Origin: Corynebacterium aquilae DSM 44791
Lineage (GTDB): Bacteria; Actinomycetota; Actinomycetes; Mycobacteriales; Mycobacteriaceae
Reading direction: 5' to 3'
DNA length: 64,000 nt
Assembly: GCF_001941445.1 (NCBI RefSeq)
Contig: NZ_CP009245.1
Location: 1,077,992 to 1,141,991, forward strand
Shown here one piece after another: positions 44,523 to 54,923 of the stretch. Within the stretch, counting starts at the first letter, position 1; every line of letters begins with the position of its first letter. Below the pieces are notes generated by a model, which searched no databases, was not told where the DNA came from, and was given only the letters and a program-made list of their open reading frames with translations. Both the position numbers and the translations under genes were made by a program.

Positions 44523-44780
44523 GTGGCACGCATCAAGTGGGACATCAAAGCTTTCGAGCAGCTGCGACGTCAGCCAGAAACAACTGCGCTAGTGGATTCC
44601 GCAGCGCAACGAGTTGCGGCGACTGCTGGGCACGGCTATGCGTGGGATGGCCAGCAAGGCCACAGGCGCTATCACACCATTGTGTTTCCTGAATCTAGGT
44701 TGGCTAAATTTGCTGACGCGCGCACAAACAAGCTGCTGAAAGCACTAGAAGCTAACGGTCAGGTTGGGGGTGTGGGATGA
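44523..44780 (+). CDS. Small neck/tail-completion protein (HK97 gp10-like position)
   Basis: The 85-residue basic protein (MARIKWDIKAFEQLRRQPETTALVDSAAQRV) has an N-terminal helix and a short beta part with GQQGHRRYHTIVFP. It occupies the place of HK97 gp10-type neck proteins. The start is GTG 44523. Its end overlaps the next gene by 4 bp (ATGA). Confidence 0.6.
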   Translation: MARIKWDIKAFEQLRRQPETTALVDSAAQRVAATAGHGYAWDGQQGHRRYHTIVFPESRLAKFADARTNKLLKALEANGQVGGVG

Positions 44781-45142
44781 CGCTGGGAATGCGGTTGGTT
44801 GAACAACATTTCCGCACCCAACACCCGGGTGTGATGGTCACTCACAAAGTGCCAAAACCACGACCGCAGACATTCGTTCGCATCGACCAGGGGGCAGCGC
44901 AGCCGGTTGATTTGGTTATTGATCGTAGCCTGGTCATCGTTCAGGTGTACGCGCCTAGCCTGCAGGCGGCTTTTCTACTAGCAGACGAACTGCGCACCAC
45001 GATGCGCAGCATTGATGCTGACTGTGCTGATGTGTTCGGGTGGGTTGAACAAGCTGGCCCGCAAGAATGGGCTGACCCGGATTTAAGAGATACGGCGCGG
45101 GTGCAGTTTACGGGGCACTTGTACCACGACAACCGCGAATAA
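44777..45142 (+). CDS. Tail terminator protein
   Basis: The 121-residue alpha/beta protein (TFVRIDQGAAQPVDLVIDRSLVIVQVYAPSLQAAFLLADELR, read in parts) has the fold pattern of siphovirus tail terminators: central beta strands flanked by two helices. It would cap the tail tube and join it to the head. Translation is coupled to the preceding gene. Confidence 0.7.
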   Translation: MTLGMRLVEQHFRTQHPGVMVTHKVPKPRPQTFVRIDQGAAQPVDLVIDRSLVIVQVYAPSLQAAFLLADELRTTMRSIDADCADVFGWVEQAGPQEWADPDLRDTARVQFTGHLYHDNRE

Positions 45143-45223
45143 TTCGCAATTCGCTTTTTGTTCATCACGCCACCTAGCTGGATTGGCGGGTGGTTTTTCT
45201 AATCCCAAGGGGGGATTCTTTTT

Positions 45224-46099
45224 ATGGCTGCTTCTACTGATAAGCGCAACCGCTACAACTTGATTGTTGGTGCACCTAACGTCAAGGCTGCTGGCGGTAT
45301 CCAGATTGGTGAGCCTATCACCAACACCGAAAACTACCCGGAAAGTGCTTCTGCTGTGGTTGCGCCTGAACTGGGTTTGGTTCCGGCTGGCCACATCACC
45401 GAGGATGGTGTGACCAAGACGGTTGACCGTTCTACCGAGAAAATCAAGGACTGGAACGGTGACACCGTTCTTGTGCTGGATTCTGACCACTCTGCGTCCC
45501 TGAAGTTGACCTTTATGGAAAGCGCTAACGTCAATGTTTTGCGCACTGTGTACGGGCCGCAGAACGTTGTCATCTCCAACGGGGGCAAGTCCATCCGCAT
45601 TGCGGAAAACGCTGAACCGCTGGCGAATATCTCTGTGATGTTCGACATTAAGGGCGGTAAGGGCGCGCGTATTCGTGTGCTGGCACCTGATGTTCAGGTC
45701 ACCAACGTGGGTGACGTGCAGTGGGTTAAGGCTGGTGTCGTCAAGTACGAGGTCACGTTGGAGTGCTTCCCTGACGTTGATGGCAACAAGCTTTATCAGT
45801 GGCTTGACCGAGACAATGTTGACCCGGACGATTTCACCCGCAAGCTGACCCTGCCGTCTGGCGCGTCTAGTGGCACATGGGATCTGACCGTGGACGGCTA
45901 CACCGCCACCGGCCTGGCACACAACGCGCAGGGCACTACCGTTCAGTCCAAGATTCGTGAAGCGGGCGCTAAGACCGTCGAAGTCAGGGGCAACGGCCCC
46001 TACACCATCACCAACGCTGTTTCTGTTGCGGTGAACACCACCGCGCTGAAAGGTGGCAGCGGTGAAGCCAAGGTTGAACGCGGTTCCGCAGACGGCTAA
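45224..46099 (+). CDS. Major tail tube protein with C-terminal extra domain
   Basis: The 291-residue protein has the tail tube fold in the first 200 residues (NLIVGAPNVKAAGGIQIGEPI...VKYEVTLECFPDVDGNKLYQWLD) and a separate C-terminal beta domain (about 205-291: LTLPSGASSGTWDLTVDGYTATGL...TTALKGGSGEAKVERG) of the Ig/fibronectin-like kind often attached to tail tubes for surface binding. AAGGGGGG stands upstream of ATG 45224. It would polymerise around the tape measure. Confidence 0.82.
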   Translation: MAASTDKRNRYNLIVGAPNVKAAGGIQIGEPITNTENYPESASAVVAPELGLVPAGHITEDGVTKTVDRSTEKIKDWNGDTVLVLDSDHSASLKLTFMESANVNVLRTVYGPQNVVISNGGKSIRIAENAEPLANISVMFDIKGGKGARIRVLAPDVQVTNVGDVQWVKAGVVKYEVTLECFPDVDGNKLYQWLDRDNVDPDDFTRKLTLPSGASSGTWDLTVDGYTATGLAHNAQGTTVQSKIREAGAKTVEVRGNGPYTITNAVSVAVNTTALKGGSGEAKVERGSADG

Positions 46100-46209
46100 A
46101 CCGCGCTAGGTGAGCGCCGGGGCAGGCTCGCCACCACACAACACCCCGCAACCACGCGGGGCACTGCCCCCACTTTTCACACAAAACACTCTCACTAGGA
46201 GGCCCCCTA

Positions 46210-46497
46210 ATGGCTACTAAAAAGACCACCGATGACCGCACCGAAAACTACGAGTACACCGCCGATGATGGCACTGTCATCACTGTCCCCTGGCTGGATA
46301 CGGTCATTGACGCTGGAACCATGCGCCGGGTGCGCAAGCTGGATCTGAATGACCAGATGTGGACTCTGTTGGAGGAGTTCGCAGAGCCGGATGAGCTGGA
46401 AAAGGTTGACGCTTTGAGCCTGGCTGAGGTTCCGAAGTTTTTCCGTGGCTGGGAAAAGGGTCTGGAAGTGGCCTTGGGGGAATCCAAGCGGCGCTAA
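46210..46497 (+). CDS. Tail assembly chaperone, short form (G)
   Basis: The 95-residue protein (TVITVPWLDTVIDAGTMRRVRKLDLNDQMWTLLEEF) lies between tail tube and tape measure, the fixed place of the G chaperone. GGAGG stands before ATG 46210. Near its end the codons TTG-GGG-GAA (46474-46482) contain a run of five G, a likely slip site into the -1 frame. Confidence 0.8.
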   Translation: MATKKTTDDRTENYEYTADDGTVITVPWLDTVIDAGTMRRVRKLDLNDQMWTLLEEFAEPDELEKVDALSLAEVPKFFRGWEKGLEVALGESKRR

Positions 46498-46970
46498 CGC
46501 TGCTAGATGAGCGGGGTACGCGCCGATTGGTTGAAGCCGGGCTTATTGAGCAGGGTTTACGACTGCGGTGGCTTAATGACGGCTCACAACGTTTAACGTG
46601 GGCGGATCTTGTTGCCCTGATTGAGACTGCCCGCCCGGGGAGCTTGTTGGCGGTGGCGCGGGCGGGGCAGCAGGCAGCGTGGGACGATTCGCAGCATCTT
46701 CAGGCTGAAACGTTGGATGTTGTGAATGTTCTTGCGTGGCTTTTGGCGCTTCATATTTCTGGCGGGAAGTATGACCAGCCCGCACCCCAACCTGTGCCCC
46801 GCCCTGGGGCAGATACACCCCCTACCGCCACCAGTGACGTGCCCCCGCAGCAGCTTGACGCGCCTGTCCCTACGGTTGAGGAGACTTTGCCGGGGGTGGA
46901 TGAGTCTGGGCGCATTGTGGGTGAAGCCACCCCGCTGGATGAATTAAATGAGTGGCTGGGGTGGGTTTAG
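46479..46970 (+). CDS. Tail assembly chaperone, -1 frameshift extension (T)
   Basis: Following a -1 slip at 46476-46480 the frame reads GIQAALTLLDERGTRRLVEAGLIEQGLRLRWL and stays open to 46970. RLTWADLVALI is the typical T-domain motif, and the end is a Pro-rich linker. No good independent start with a ribosome binding site exists; the first candidate, TTG 46527, lies inside the conserved part. The longer G-T fusion coats the tape measure during tail building. Confidence 0.75.
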   Translation, partial: GIQAALTLLDERGTRRLVEAGLIEQGLRLRWLNDGSQRLTWADLVALIETARPGSLLAVARAGQQAAWDDSQHLQAETLDVVNVLAWLLALHISGGKYDQPAPQPVPRPGADTPPTATSDVPPQQLDAPVPTVEETLPGVDESGRIVGEATPLDELNEWLGWV

Positions 46971-47006
46971 CCCCCTTGGCATGATTTGATGGGAGGTCAC
47001 CGGGGG

Positions 47007-50000
47007 GTGGCAACTGAACTAGGCGTTGGCTATATTTCGATTGTTCCCGAGACGTCGAAGATTGCCCCGGGCATTACGGCCGCGATGGGGCAGGCCGAGA
47101 AAGGCGCGGATAAGCAGGGCAAATCTATTGGTGGTGTGCTGGCTGCGGGGATTGGTAAGACCCTGAAGCTGGGTGCTGCGACTACTGGCCTTAGTGCTGG
47201 TGGCATTATGGGCACCGCCATTTATAAGGGTATGGGGCGCCTTAATGCTATTGAGGGTGCGCGCGCGAAGATGGGCACCCTCATTGAGTCCGCTGCTGAT
47301 GTTGACGGTGCTATGCAGAACGCTTTGGCTTCTGTGCGTGGCACCGCGTTCGGCTTGGGTGAAGCTGCTACGACGGCTTCCAGTATGGTGGCTTCTGGCA
47401 TTAAGCCGGGTCAGCAGTTGGAGGGCGTGCTAAAAACGGTTGCTGATACTGCTGCGATTGCTGGCACCAGCATGTCTGACATGGGGCTGATTTTCGGCTC
47501 GGTGGCTGCCCGTGGCAAGCTGCAGGGTGACGATATGATGCAGCTGCTCGGGCGCGGTATCCCTGTGCTGCAACTATTGGCCAAAGAAACCGGCAAAACG
47601 TCTGCGGAAATCAGCCAAATGGTTTCCAAGGGCCAGGTTGATTTTGAGCTTTTTGAGCGCGCAATGCACCACGGCATGGAAGATGGTGCCCTTGCGATGG
47701 GTGACACGTTCCAGGGCGCGTTTGCCAACATGAACGCAGCTTTGGGGCGTTTCGGCGCAACCCTTATGGGGCCGATCTTTACCCAATCACCAGCAGTGTT
47801 TAAAGCGCTGACTGGCACTATCGATGTTGCGACCGAAGCTGTTAAACCACTGGCGGAGGTTTTTGGGCAGCTGCTCGCCCCTATGGTTGAGGGGCTGGTG
47901 AACCTGCTGGAACAGCGCGTGAACCCCGCTTTGCAGCAGTGGGCGCAGTCGTTTGCCGACTGGCTACCCCGCGCAGCGCAAGACGTTAAAGGTTTCGTTG
48001 ATGCTGTGCGCGGTTCCCCCGAGATGGGGGCCGCGTGGGAAGCTCTTTCGGGGGCGTTCAGCACAATTGGGGGCGTTCTTAAAGACGTTGCCCCACAATT
48101 GGCAACGATTGGGCAGACCGCAAGCCAGGCTATCGCCAATATTTCTGTCCAAACGTGGAAGATCCTTGGTGAAGCGCTGCAAATTGCTGCACCCCTGATT
48201 AAGGATATTGTGCAGTTTTTGGCTGACCATCCTGGGGTGGTGACGGCGTTTTTCAGCGCGTGGGCTGGTGCCCAGGTTGTTAAGACCGCTGTTAGCCCGT
48301 TTGAGGGTGTCGCTAAGGCCATTATGGGCGTTAGCAGGGTGCTCATTATCGCCAAACTGGGGCAAGAGCTGTCTGCGATTGCTACGGCTACGCAGGCCAC
48401 GAATCCTGCGCTTGCAAGCTTTGCCCGCATGGGTTCACGTTTGGCTAAGAGCTTCACCCCGTTCCAGACGGCAGCGAAGTTTGTTCTTAGCCCGATGAAA
48501 AGTATTGGCAAACTGGCTGTGCAGCTGGTGCCTAGGCTGTTGGGGCTGTTGGGACCGTGGGGGCTTATCGCTGGTGCTGTTGCAGCCGTGGGCGGTGCCC
48601 TGTACCTGTTTTTCACCAAGACCGAAACAGGCCGCAAGCTGTGGCACACGTTCACCGAGTTCCTAAAGAGCACCTGGGATAACGTCAGCCAAAGGTTCCA
48701 AAGTGGCTTCGAAGCCATCCGGGGCGTTTTCGATTCGCTGAAACAGGCGTGGGATGACATTAAGACCGCGTTTAGTGGCGGTGAGGGCGCTGGAAGCGCT
48801 TTGCAGGGGCTGATTGGTGAGGATGCAGCTAACCGGGTGATGGGTATTGCCGAGGGCGTGGGCAACGCCTGGGGCGCTATCACCGGGGCTGTGCAGTCTG
48901 CCGTGTCCAGCATTGGTGAGATTGTGGGCAGTTTCGCCAGTGTGGTTGGTTCTGTGCTGGGCGCAGCATGGGATGGGGTGAAAGTCGGCGCGCAGGCCGC
49001 GTGGGAGTTCATCCAAATGGGCTGGCAGAACTTTGTCACGGTTGTTACCGCCGTGTGGGATCAGGTGCGGGACACGTTCACCACCGTGTGGGAACTGATT
49101 AAGAACAGTGTTTTCACCGCGTGGCAGGTGGCGCTAGACGTTGTTGCGACAGCTATCAGTGCTTTTAGCTCGCTGGTTAAGGGCGACTGGGACGGTGTTG
49201 GCAATGCGCTGAAAGCCGGTTGGGAGACCATTAAGGGGCACGTTTTTGACGGCTTCCAAAAGGCGCTAGACCTGCTGGGGGGCTGGTGGGATCGCACTAC
49301 TAGCCGTATCGGTGAAGTGGTAGACACCCTGAAGTCTCGCCTGTTTGCCTGGATTGGTGAAACCAAGGCCGCGTTTTTTGATGCTTTGGGACGCCACTTG
49401 GCTGACGCGCAGCAGAAATGGGAGCGTTTTAAGACGCTGGTTGGGGAGAAAATCAACGCCTTGAAAGAGACGTTGGTTAATATCGCCAACAATCTGAAGC
49501 GCGCGTTTTTTGAACTTTTGACCTCTGCCATCACTGACCTGATGGGCAAGTTCGGTTCTCTGAAAACTGAAGCTGTCTCCAAGGTCAATGAGTTGGGCAA
49601 GTTTTTGCAGGACTTCCCGAACAAGGTTAAGCAATGGTTTGCTAACGCCGGGCAGTGGCTAGTTCAGGCTGGCCGTGACATGATTGGTGGCTTCAAACGC
49701 GGTGTTGAAGAAGCGTGGAGCAATGTCCAATCTTGGGCATCTTCCCGTATTCACCTCAACATTGGCGGTCACGCTGGTGGCGGTGTAGCGGGCTACGCAA
49801 CAGGTGGCAGGCACCCCGGCTACCGCCTACCCACCAACGGCCCTGGCACCCACCAAACAGATGGGTTCATGGCTGTGGACGCCCGTGGTGTGCCGTTGGC
49901 GCGCCTTGATGCGGGCGAGTGGGTGATTAACCAGCGCAGTTCACAGCGGTACGCGCGTGAGCTAGCCCAGATCAACGCGGGAACGTTCCCGAAGCTTCCG

Positions 50001-51884
50001 GGCTATAAAGACGGCGGGCTTATTACTAAGTCCAGTGCCGAGATTAAAAAAGCGTTGGAGCATGTGGGGCATCCCTACATCTTTGGTGGTTGGTCTGAAG
50101 CTGGCACTGACTGTTCTGGCGCGGTGTCGATGGGCGTTAATGCGTTCCGTGGTCTGCCGATTCTGGATAGTCGTACCGCAACAGCTGCCGAGGGCGCTTG
50201 GCTGGAAAACAAGGGCTTTACCCGTGGTGCGGGTGGTTCTGGTGATTTCACCGTGGCGTTCAAAAATGGCGGCCCTGGTGGTGGCCATACTGCTGCACAG
50301 CTGCCTGATGGCACGTTCCTTGAATCTGGTGGTAACACTGGTCAGGGTTTGACTATTGGTGGTAAGGCTGGCCCGTTGCAGGGCAGGGGCTTTACTGACT
50401 GGTATCACGCACAGGGCAAGGATGACGAAACTGACGGCTCTGACGGGTTCAGTACGTCTAGCAGCAGCGGTGGCAGCTACAGCAGTTCCAGCACACCTAG
50501 TGTGAACTGGGGGTTGGCTGGTGACCTTTACACCGCGATTGCGAAGCATATTGGTGCTGACAGGTCGGAGGTTAACCCCGGGTCTAACGCCGGTGTGTCC
50601 TACAGCAGTGACCCTATTCTCACTGATGAGAATGGGGATAAGGCGCTAGCTAGTTGGAATGGCCCCGACTGGGGGCCTGGTTTCTTCACGCATGAGGTTG
50701 CTAGGGCTGCGAAGTCTTTGGCGCTACCGGCTGCTGCTGCTGCTATTGGTATCGCCACCACACTGGTGGAGTCCGGCAACCCGCTGAAGATGTACGCCAA
50801 CAAAAAGGTGCCGGAGTCCTTGAGCTTCAGGCACGACGCGGTTGGCAACGACTACGACAGTGTTGGCCTATTCCAGCAGCGCCAGGCGGGCTGGGGCACC
50901 CTGGCACAACGCATGACCCCGTTCGACAGCGCGATCCTGTTCTTTGAGCGACTGAAAAAGTTCGACTGGGAAAGCATGGACCCGGGCGCTGCAGCCCAAA
51001 AGGTGCAGGTGTCGGCGTTCCCTGACCGCTACGGCAAACAAATGGGGCTGGCTAAAACCATGCTCAAATCTGCCGGTGTCTATGACACTGGTGGTGTGTT
51101 ACCCCACCTGGGGGCCGCGTTTAACCTGTCTGGCAAACCTGAGATTGTTATCAATGATGAGCAGTTGACGGCTTTTAGCCGTTTGGCGAACAACCTTGGC
51201 GCGTTGGTGCCGGTGTTGGAGCGTGCTGCTTTTGCTGGTGATTATCGTGGGGGCGCTGGACTCATTGAAGAAGATGACCCGCTGGTTGATCTAGCCATTA
51301 CCGCTAATGAGTTCATGAAGAACATTGGCGGTGAGGTGGTTAGTAATTCGCAGGTGGTGCAAGACGCCGAACGTGGTTTGGCGCAAACCCGCCGTGCGGT
51401 TGCTTCCGAGATGAAAGGCATTGAAAAGCAGGAAGAAGAACTTGCGCAGCTGCGCAAGGAACTTGCTGACGCTTCAGCCGAGGGTTCTGGCCTGTCTACT
51501 GCTGCTACACGCAAACTAGAGGACGCTGAAAAAGCGTTGGCTAGGGCGCGTGAGGACGCGGGTAAGGCCAAGAACGCTAAGGGGCAGGCTGCTGCTGCAC
51601 GTCGTATCGCTGACGCTGAAAAGCGTTTGCAGCGTGCACGTGAGGACGCTAGTAGCGACCTGGATAAATCCAGCGCTAAGGGCGCGAAAAAGCAGAAGCA
51701 GATTCTTGAAAAGATTGCTAAGGCCGAGGATAAGCTGGCGCAAAGCCGGGAAAAGTCCGAGAACGCGGCTAAGCGTCTAGAAGCTGCCGAGCGTACGGTT
51801 ATTGCTGCACGCGGTAAGGCCATTCAGGACATTCTTGGGGTTGTTGGGCAGGCGTTTTCAAACGTCGCTAACAACGCTGCTGGA
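47007..51884 (+). pseudogene. Tape measure protein, 5' part (split by IS256-type element)
   Basis: 1626 codons. The N-terminus GYISIVPETSKIAPGITAAM and long Ala/Gly-rich helical stretches are typical. Membrane-like segments occur around 410-440 and 510-545. An NlpC/P60-like peptidase domain (about 1010-1125: SSAEIKKALEHVGHPYIFGG, Cys near 1036 in TDCSGA, His near 1093 in GGHTA) is followed by a lytic-transglycosylase-like domain (about 1230-1355, Glu near 1253 in TTLVESGNP). After NVANNAAG the frame enters the insertion and stops at 51911. Start: GTG 47007 with GGGAGGT 9 nt upstream. Confidence 0.88.
51877..51884. repeat. Target-site duplication, left copy
   Basis: CTGCTGGA, repeated at 53330-53337 on the other side of the element. 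Confidence 0.9.
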
Positions 51885-53329
51885 AGAGTGTGTCAAGTTT
51901 TTTGTGTGTGAACTTCGGCTTACAGGTAAGGCTCGAACCGATCCGGGTAATGTGCTGACAGCTGATTGATGGCCGCAACCCACCCAGTCACACGCACCCC
52001 CTCAACAAACCGGCTCGTTCCCGCACGGGCACGCCCGGCCTTCTTTTTCGTTTTCTCCGCCTGCCGGTCCTCGATGTGGCAGATCATCAACCACAACGCC
52101 TTGACCGCGGCAGCATCATTAGGAAACTGCCCCCGATTCCTTGTCGCTTTACGCAACTGCGCATTCATCGACTCGATCGCATTCGTGGTGTAGACAACCT
52201 TCCTCGCCTGCGGCGGGAACTGCAAAAACGGTATGAAACGCTCCCACGCATCCCGCCAAGCCTTCACCGCCTGCGGATACTTCAGCCCCATGTCGCTGGC
52301 ATCAAACTCGTCCAAAAACGCAAGCGCCTGCTCTGCCGTTGCAGCGGTGTAGATCTTCTTCAAAGCAGCCGCGACCGCGCTACGGTCCTTTGCCGCCACC
52401 CACTGCAGTGCGGTGCGGATCAGGTGCACCACACAGGTCTGCACCATCGCATCAGGCCAGGTGGCCTGCACCGCCTGTTCGAAACCTTTCAGCCCATCAC
52501 AGCAGACGATGAACACATCTTTGACCCCACGGTTAGCCAACTCCGCACAGACCTGGGCCCAAAACGCCGCGCCCTCATTGTTTGCGATCCACAGCCCCAA
52601 GATCTGCCGGGTACCCTCCATGGTGATGCCGACCGCCATATAGCAGGCCTTGTTGACGACCCGGGCACCATCACGGATTTTGATGCGCAAAGCATCCAGG
52701 TAGATCACCGGGTAGAACTCCTCTAAGTCCCGGTGCTGCCAGGCAAGTACCTCATCTAGGACCTGGTCGGTGATCTGGGAGATCGTCTCATGCGACAAAT
52801 CCACACCCAACGTGGTGGCCAGGTGGTGCTGGATGTCACGAAGGCTGGTGCCTGCGGCATACAGAGAGATGATCAGGTCGTCGACATCGGTGATCCTGCG
52901 GGCTCCTTTGGGCACCATCCGTGGGGTGAAGCTGCCGCTGCGATCCCTGGGCACGGTGATGTCGATAGGCCCGTACTGGGACTGGACGGTTTTGTTGTAG
53001 GAGCCGTTGCGGTGATTGTCGGCCGTGCCGTGGCGGGCTTTGCCTGTGCGGTCTCCTGCTTGGTAACCGAGGTGGGCGTCCATTTCGGCTTGCAGTGCGG
53101 TGTTGATCCCGGTCTGGATCATCGAACGCACCATGTCGTTGATGTCGGTTGATGATGTGGCGAACTCTTTGAGGATCTCGGCGAGTTCAGGGCTGGACAT
53201 CAGTCGCTTCTCTAGTTGTTTAAGCCGGGCTTTGTCTTGCGGGTCGCGGGTGGTCATGGTGGTCATTGTGGAGCATCCTCCTCGATGGCTGGTGATTTAA
53301 CACGTCACACACAAACCATCTGACACTCT
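51885..53329 (-). mobile_element. IS256-family insertion sequence
   Basis: 1445 bp with imperfect terminal inverted repeats starting AGAGTGTGTCAAGTTTTTT on the left and AGAGTGTCAGATGGTTTGTG on the right (read inward), flanked by an 8-bp direct repeat, as IS256-family elements make. It carries one intact transposase gene. Insertion is in the tape-measure gene. Confidence 0.93.
51920..53266 (-). CDS. IS256-family (Mutator-type) transposase
   Basis: The 448-residue DDE transposase has all motifs: first Asp in YPVIYLDALRIKIRDG (about 190), second Asp in VFIVCCDGLKG (about 257) and Glu in YTTNAIESMNAQLRKATRNRG (about 372), with the C/D-x2-H motif at CVVHLIR. The N-terminal DNA-binding part (GYQAGDRTGKARHGTADNHRNG) is typical. 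It is full length with no frameshift, so the element may still move. AGGAGGATGCTCC before the ATG gives a ribosome binding site. Confidence 0.95.
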   Translation of the reverse strand: MTTMTTRDPQDKARLKQLEKRLMSSPELAEILKEFATSSTDINDMVRSMIQTGINTALQAEMDAHLGYQAGDRTGKARHGTADNHRNGSYNKTVQSQYGPIDITVPRDRSGSFTPRMVPKGARRITDVDDLIISLYAAGTSLRDIQHHLATTLGVDLSHETISQITDQVLDEVLAWQHRDLEEFYPVIYLDALRIKIRDGARVVNKACYMAVGITMEGTRQILGLWIANNEGAAFWAQVCAELANRGVKDVFIVCCDGLKGFEQAVQATWPDAMVQTCVVHLIRTALQWVAAKDRSAVAAALKKIYTAATAEQALAFLDEFDASDMGLKYPQAVKAWRDAWERFIPFLQFPPQARKVVYTTNAIESMNAQLRKATRNRGQFPNDAAAVKALWLMICHIEDRQAEKTKKKAGRARAGTSRFVEGVRVTGWVAAINQLSAHYPDRFEPYL

Positions 53330-53337
53330 CTGCTGGA
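53330..53337. repeat. Target-site duplication, right copy
   Basis: CTGCTGGA, matching 51877-51884; removing the element plus one copy restores the tape-measure frame exactly. Confidence 0.9.
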
Positions 53338-54843
53338 ATGACTAAGGCGATGGGTGAGCTTGCTGCGACGTTTGAAAAGTCGCAGGCCGAGGTTCTGAAG
53401 TTGCACGGCACGCTGGCTGAAAATATTTTGGCCACGGCACGCAATCAGAAGAAGAGTCGGATGGCGCAGCTGAACATTGAACGTGTTCGGCTGGAAAGTG
53501 CCCTAAAGGTCGCTAAGGCTGAAGCTAAGAGCGCGAAAAGCCGTGAGCAGGGCACTGAAAGTGTTCGCAAAAAGGGCACCACGACCCTGATTGATTTGGG
53601 TGAAGCGCTGGATCGTTTTGCCGAAACTGGTGTTTTTGGCATTGAGGATTTGGTTGAGACTGCTGGGGAGGGTTTCGCAGAGTCCACCAGTGTGGCTTCT
53701 GACGCTGCTGCTGAAGTTGCTGCGCTAGAGGAGGATGTGAAGATTGCCCGGCTTGAGGGCATTGCTGCTGTTGCTGAAGCTGAAGCTGCTGCTGCGGAGC
53801 AGCGCTATCAGGCGTATCAGGCAACGTTGGCGCAGGCTCACACGGTGAACCTGCTGGCAGCTGCGCAGGAACGCCTAAACCAGCAGGCCGCGTCGTTCTA
53901 CGGCATGACCAGCCAGGGCGCTGACCGGGCTTCACAGGGCTGGGGCGGTATCGCCCAAACTGGCGGTGGTCTACTGAAGATTGTCGGCGGTGTCGCTATG
54001 GGTGTGCTTTCGGGTGGCACCTTGGCTGTCCCGGCGATTATGTCTGCGGTGTCTGGTGTGAAAGACCTGGCGGAGGGCATTCCGAAGATTGCGGCCTACA
54101 AGGACGATATTAAGGAGTCCTGGGAAGCTGCTGACGGCTGGGGTAAGGCTGCGCTGGTTGGTGGTTCACTTGCCAGTGGTCTAGGCGGTGCAGCGTCGAT
54201 TGGTTACGGCGCGTATACCGGCGACTGGGCTGGGGCGTCGCAGCTGGTGGGTGCTTCCGGTGAACTGGGTCAGCATTTGTCGCAGGCACCGTTCAACATG
54301 GCTAAGGCGCGTAACGCGCGCGCCGAGTCTGTGTATCAGGAGCGGGTTGCTGCTGAAGAACGCGCTTACCAGGCGCAACGCATGCGGGCTGATTTGGAAT
54401 GGCAGCGCCAAAAGTCCGGCTTCGACGCCAACGCTGATTATGCCAAGGCGTCTGTTGCTATTGAGCAGCTGACCAAGGAAGTCAAAACGGCTTCCACCAA
54501 GGATGAAGCCAAGGCCGCTAATGAGTTGCTGCAGGCTGCTAAGCAGCAGCGCGACCAAATGCTTCAGTTCACCAAGCAGCAACAAGAGTCCCTTAAGGGG
54601 CTGACTGACCAGGTGAAGTCCGATGCTGATTCGGCGCGTAAAAACGCTGAAGCGCTACGGAATAAGCCGTTGCCGAACTTGGATATCCATGTGACTGGTG
54701 ACGCTATTACGACCAGGCAGCTGAATGAGATTGTTGAGCAGGTCAACAAGATCACGCAGGAAACTGGTGCGGTGCGGATGCGTGTGGAGCAGTTGGAGAA
54801 TCCCCGCCCGGGGGCGTCGCAGTATGTGGGGGTGCGACAGTAA
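53338..54843 (+). pseudogene. Tape measure protein, 3' part
   Basis: 501 codons beginning MTKAMGELAATFEKSQAEVLKLHGTL, in frame with the 5' part once the element is removed (NVANNAAG-MTKAMGEL). It contains coiled coils (MAQLNIERVRLESALKVAKAEAKSAKSREQ region and VASDAAAEVAALEEDVKIARLE), a Gly-rich middle with hydrophobic GGGLLKIVGGVAMGVLSGGTLAVPAIM, and an end typical of tape measures. ATG 53338 could start a fragment but has no ribosome binding site. Confidence 0.85.
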
Positions 54844-54923
54844 AAGCCCTTTTTGCCCCGTGCCCGTTGTGGTGCGGGGCACCCCACCCTTTTTAGAGAA
54901 CATAATTACAGATTGGAGCGCTT

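Noticed and set aside
46527..46970. Independent gene for the T chaperone starting at TTG 46527
   Set aside because: No ribosome binding site, and conserved-looking residues continue upstream in the same frame to the G5 slip site.
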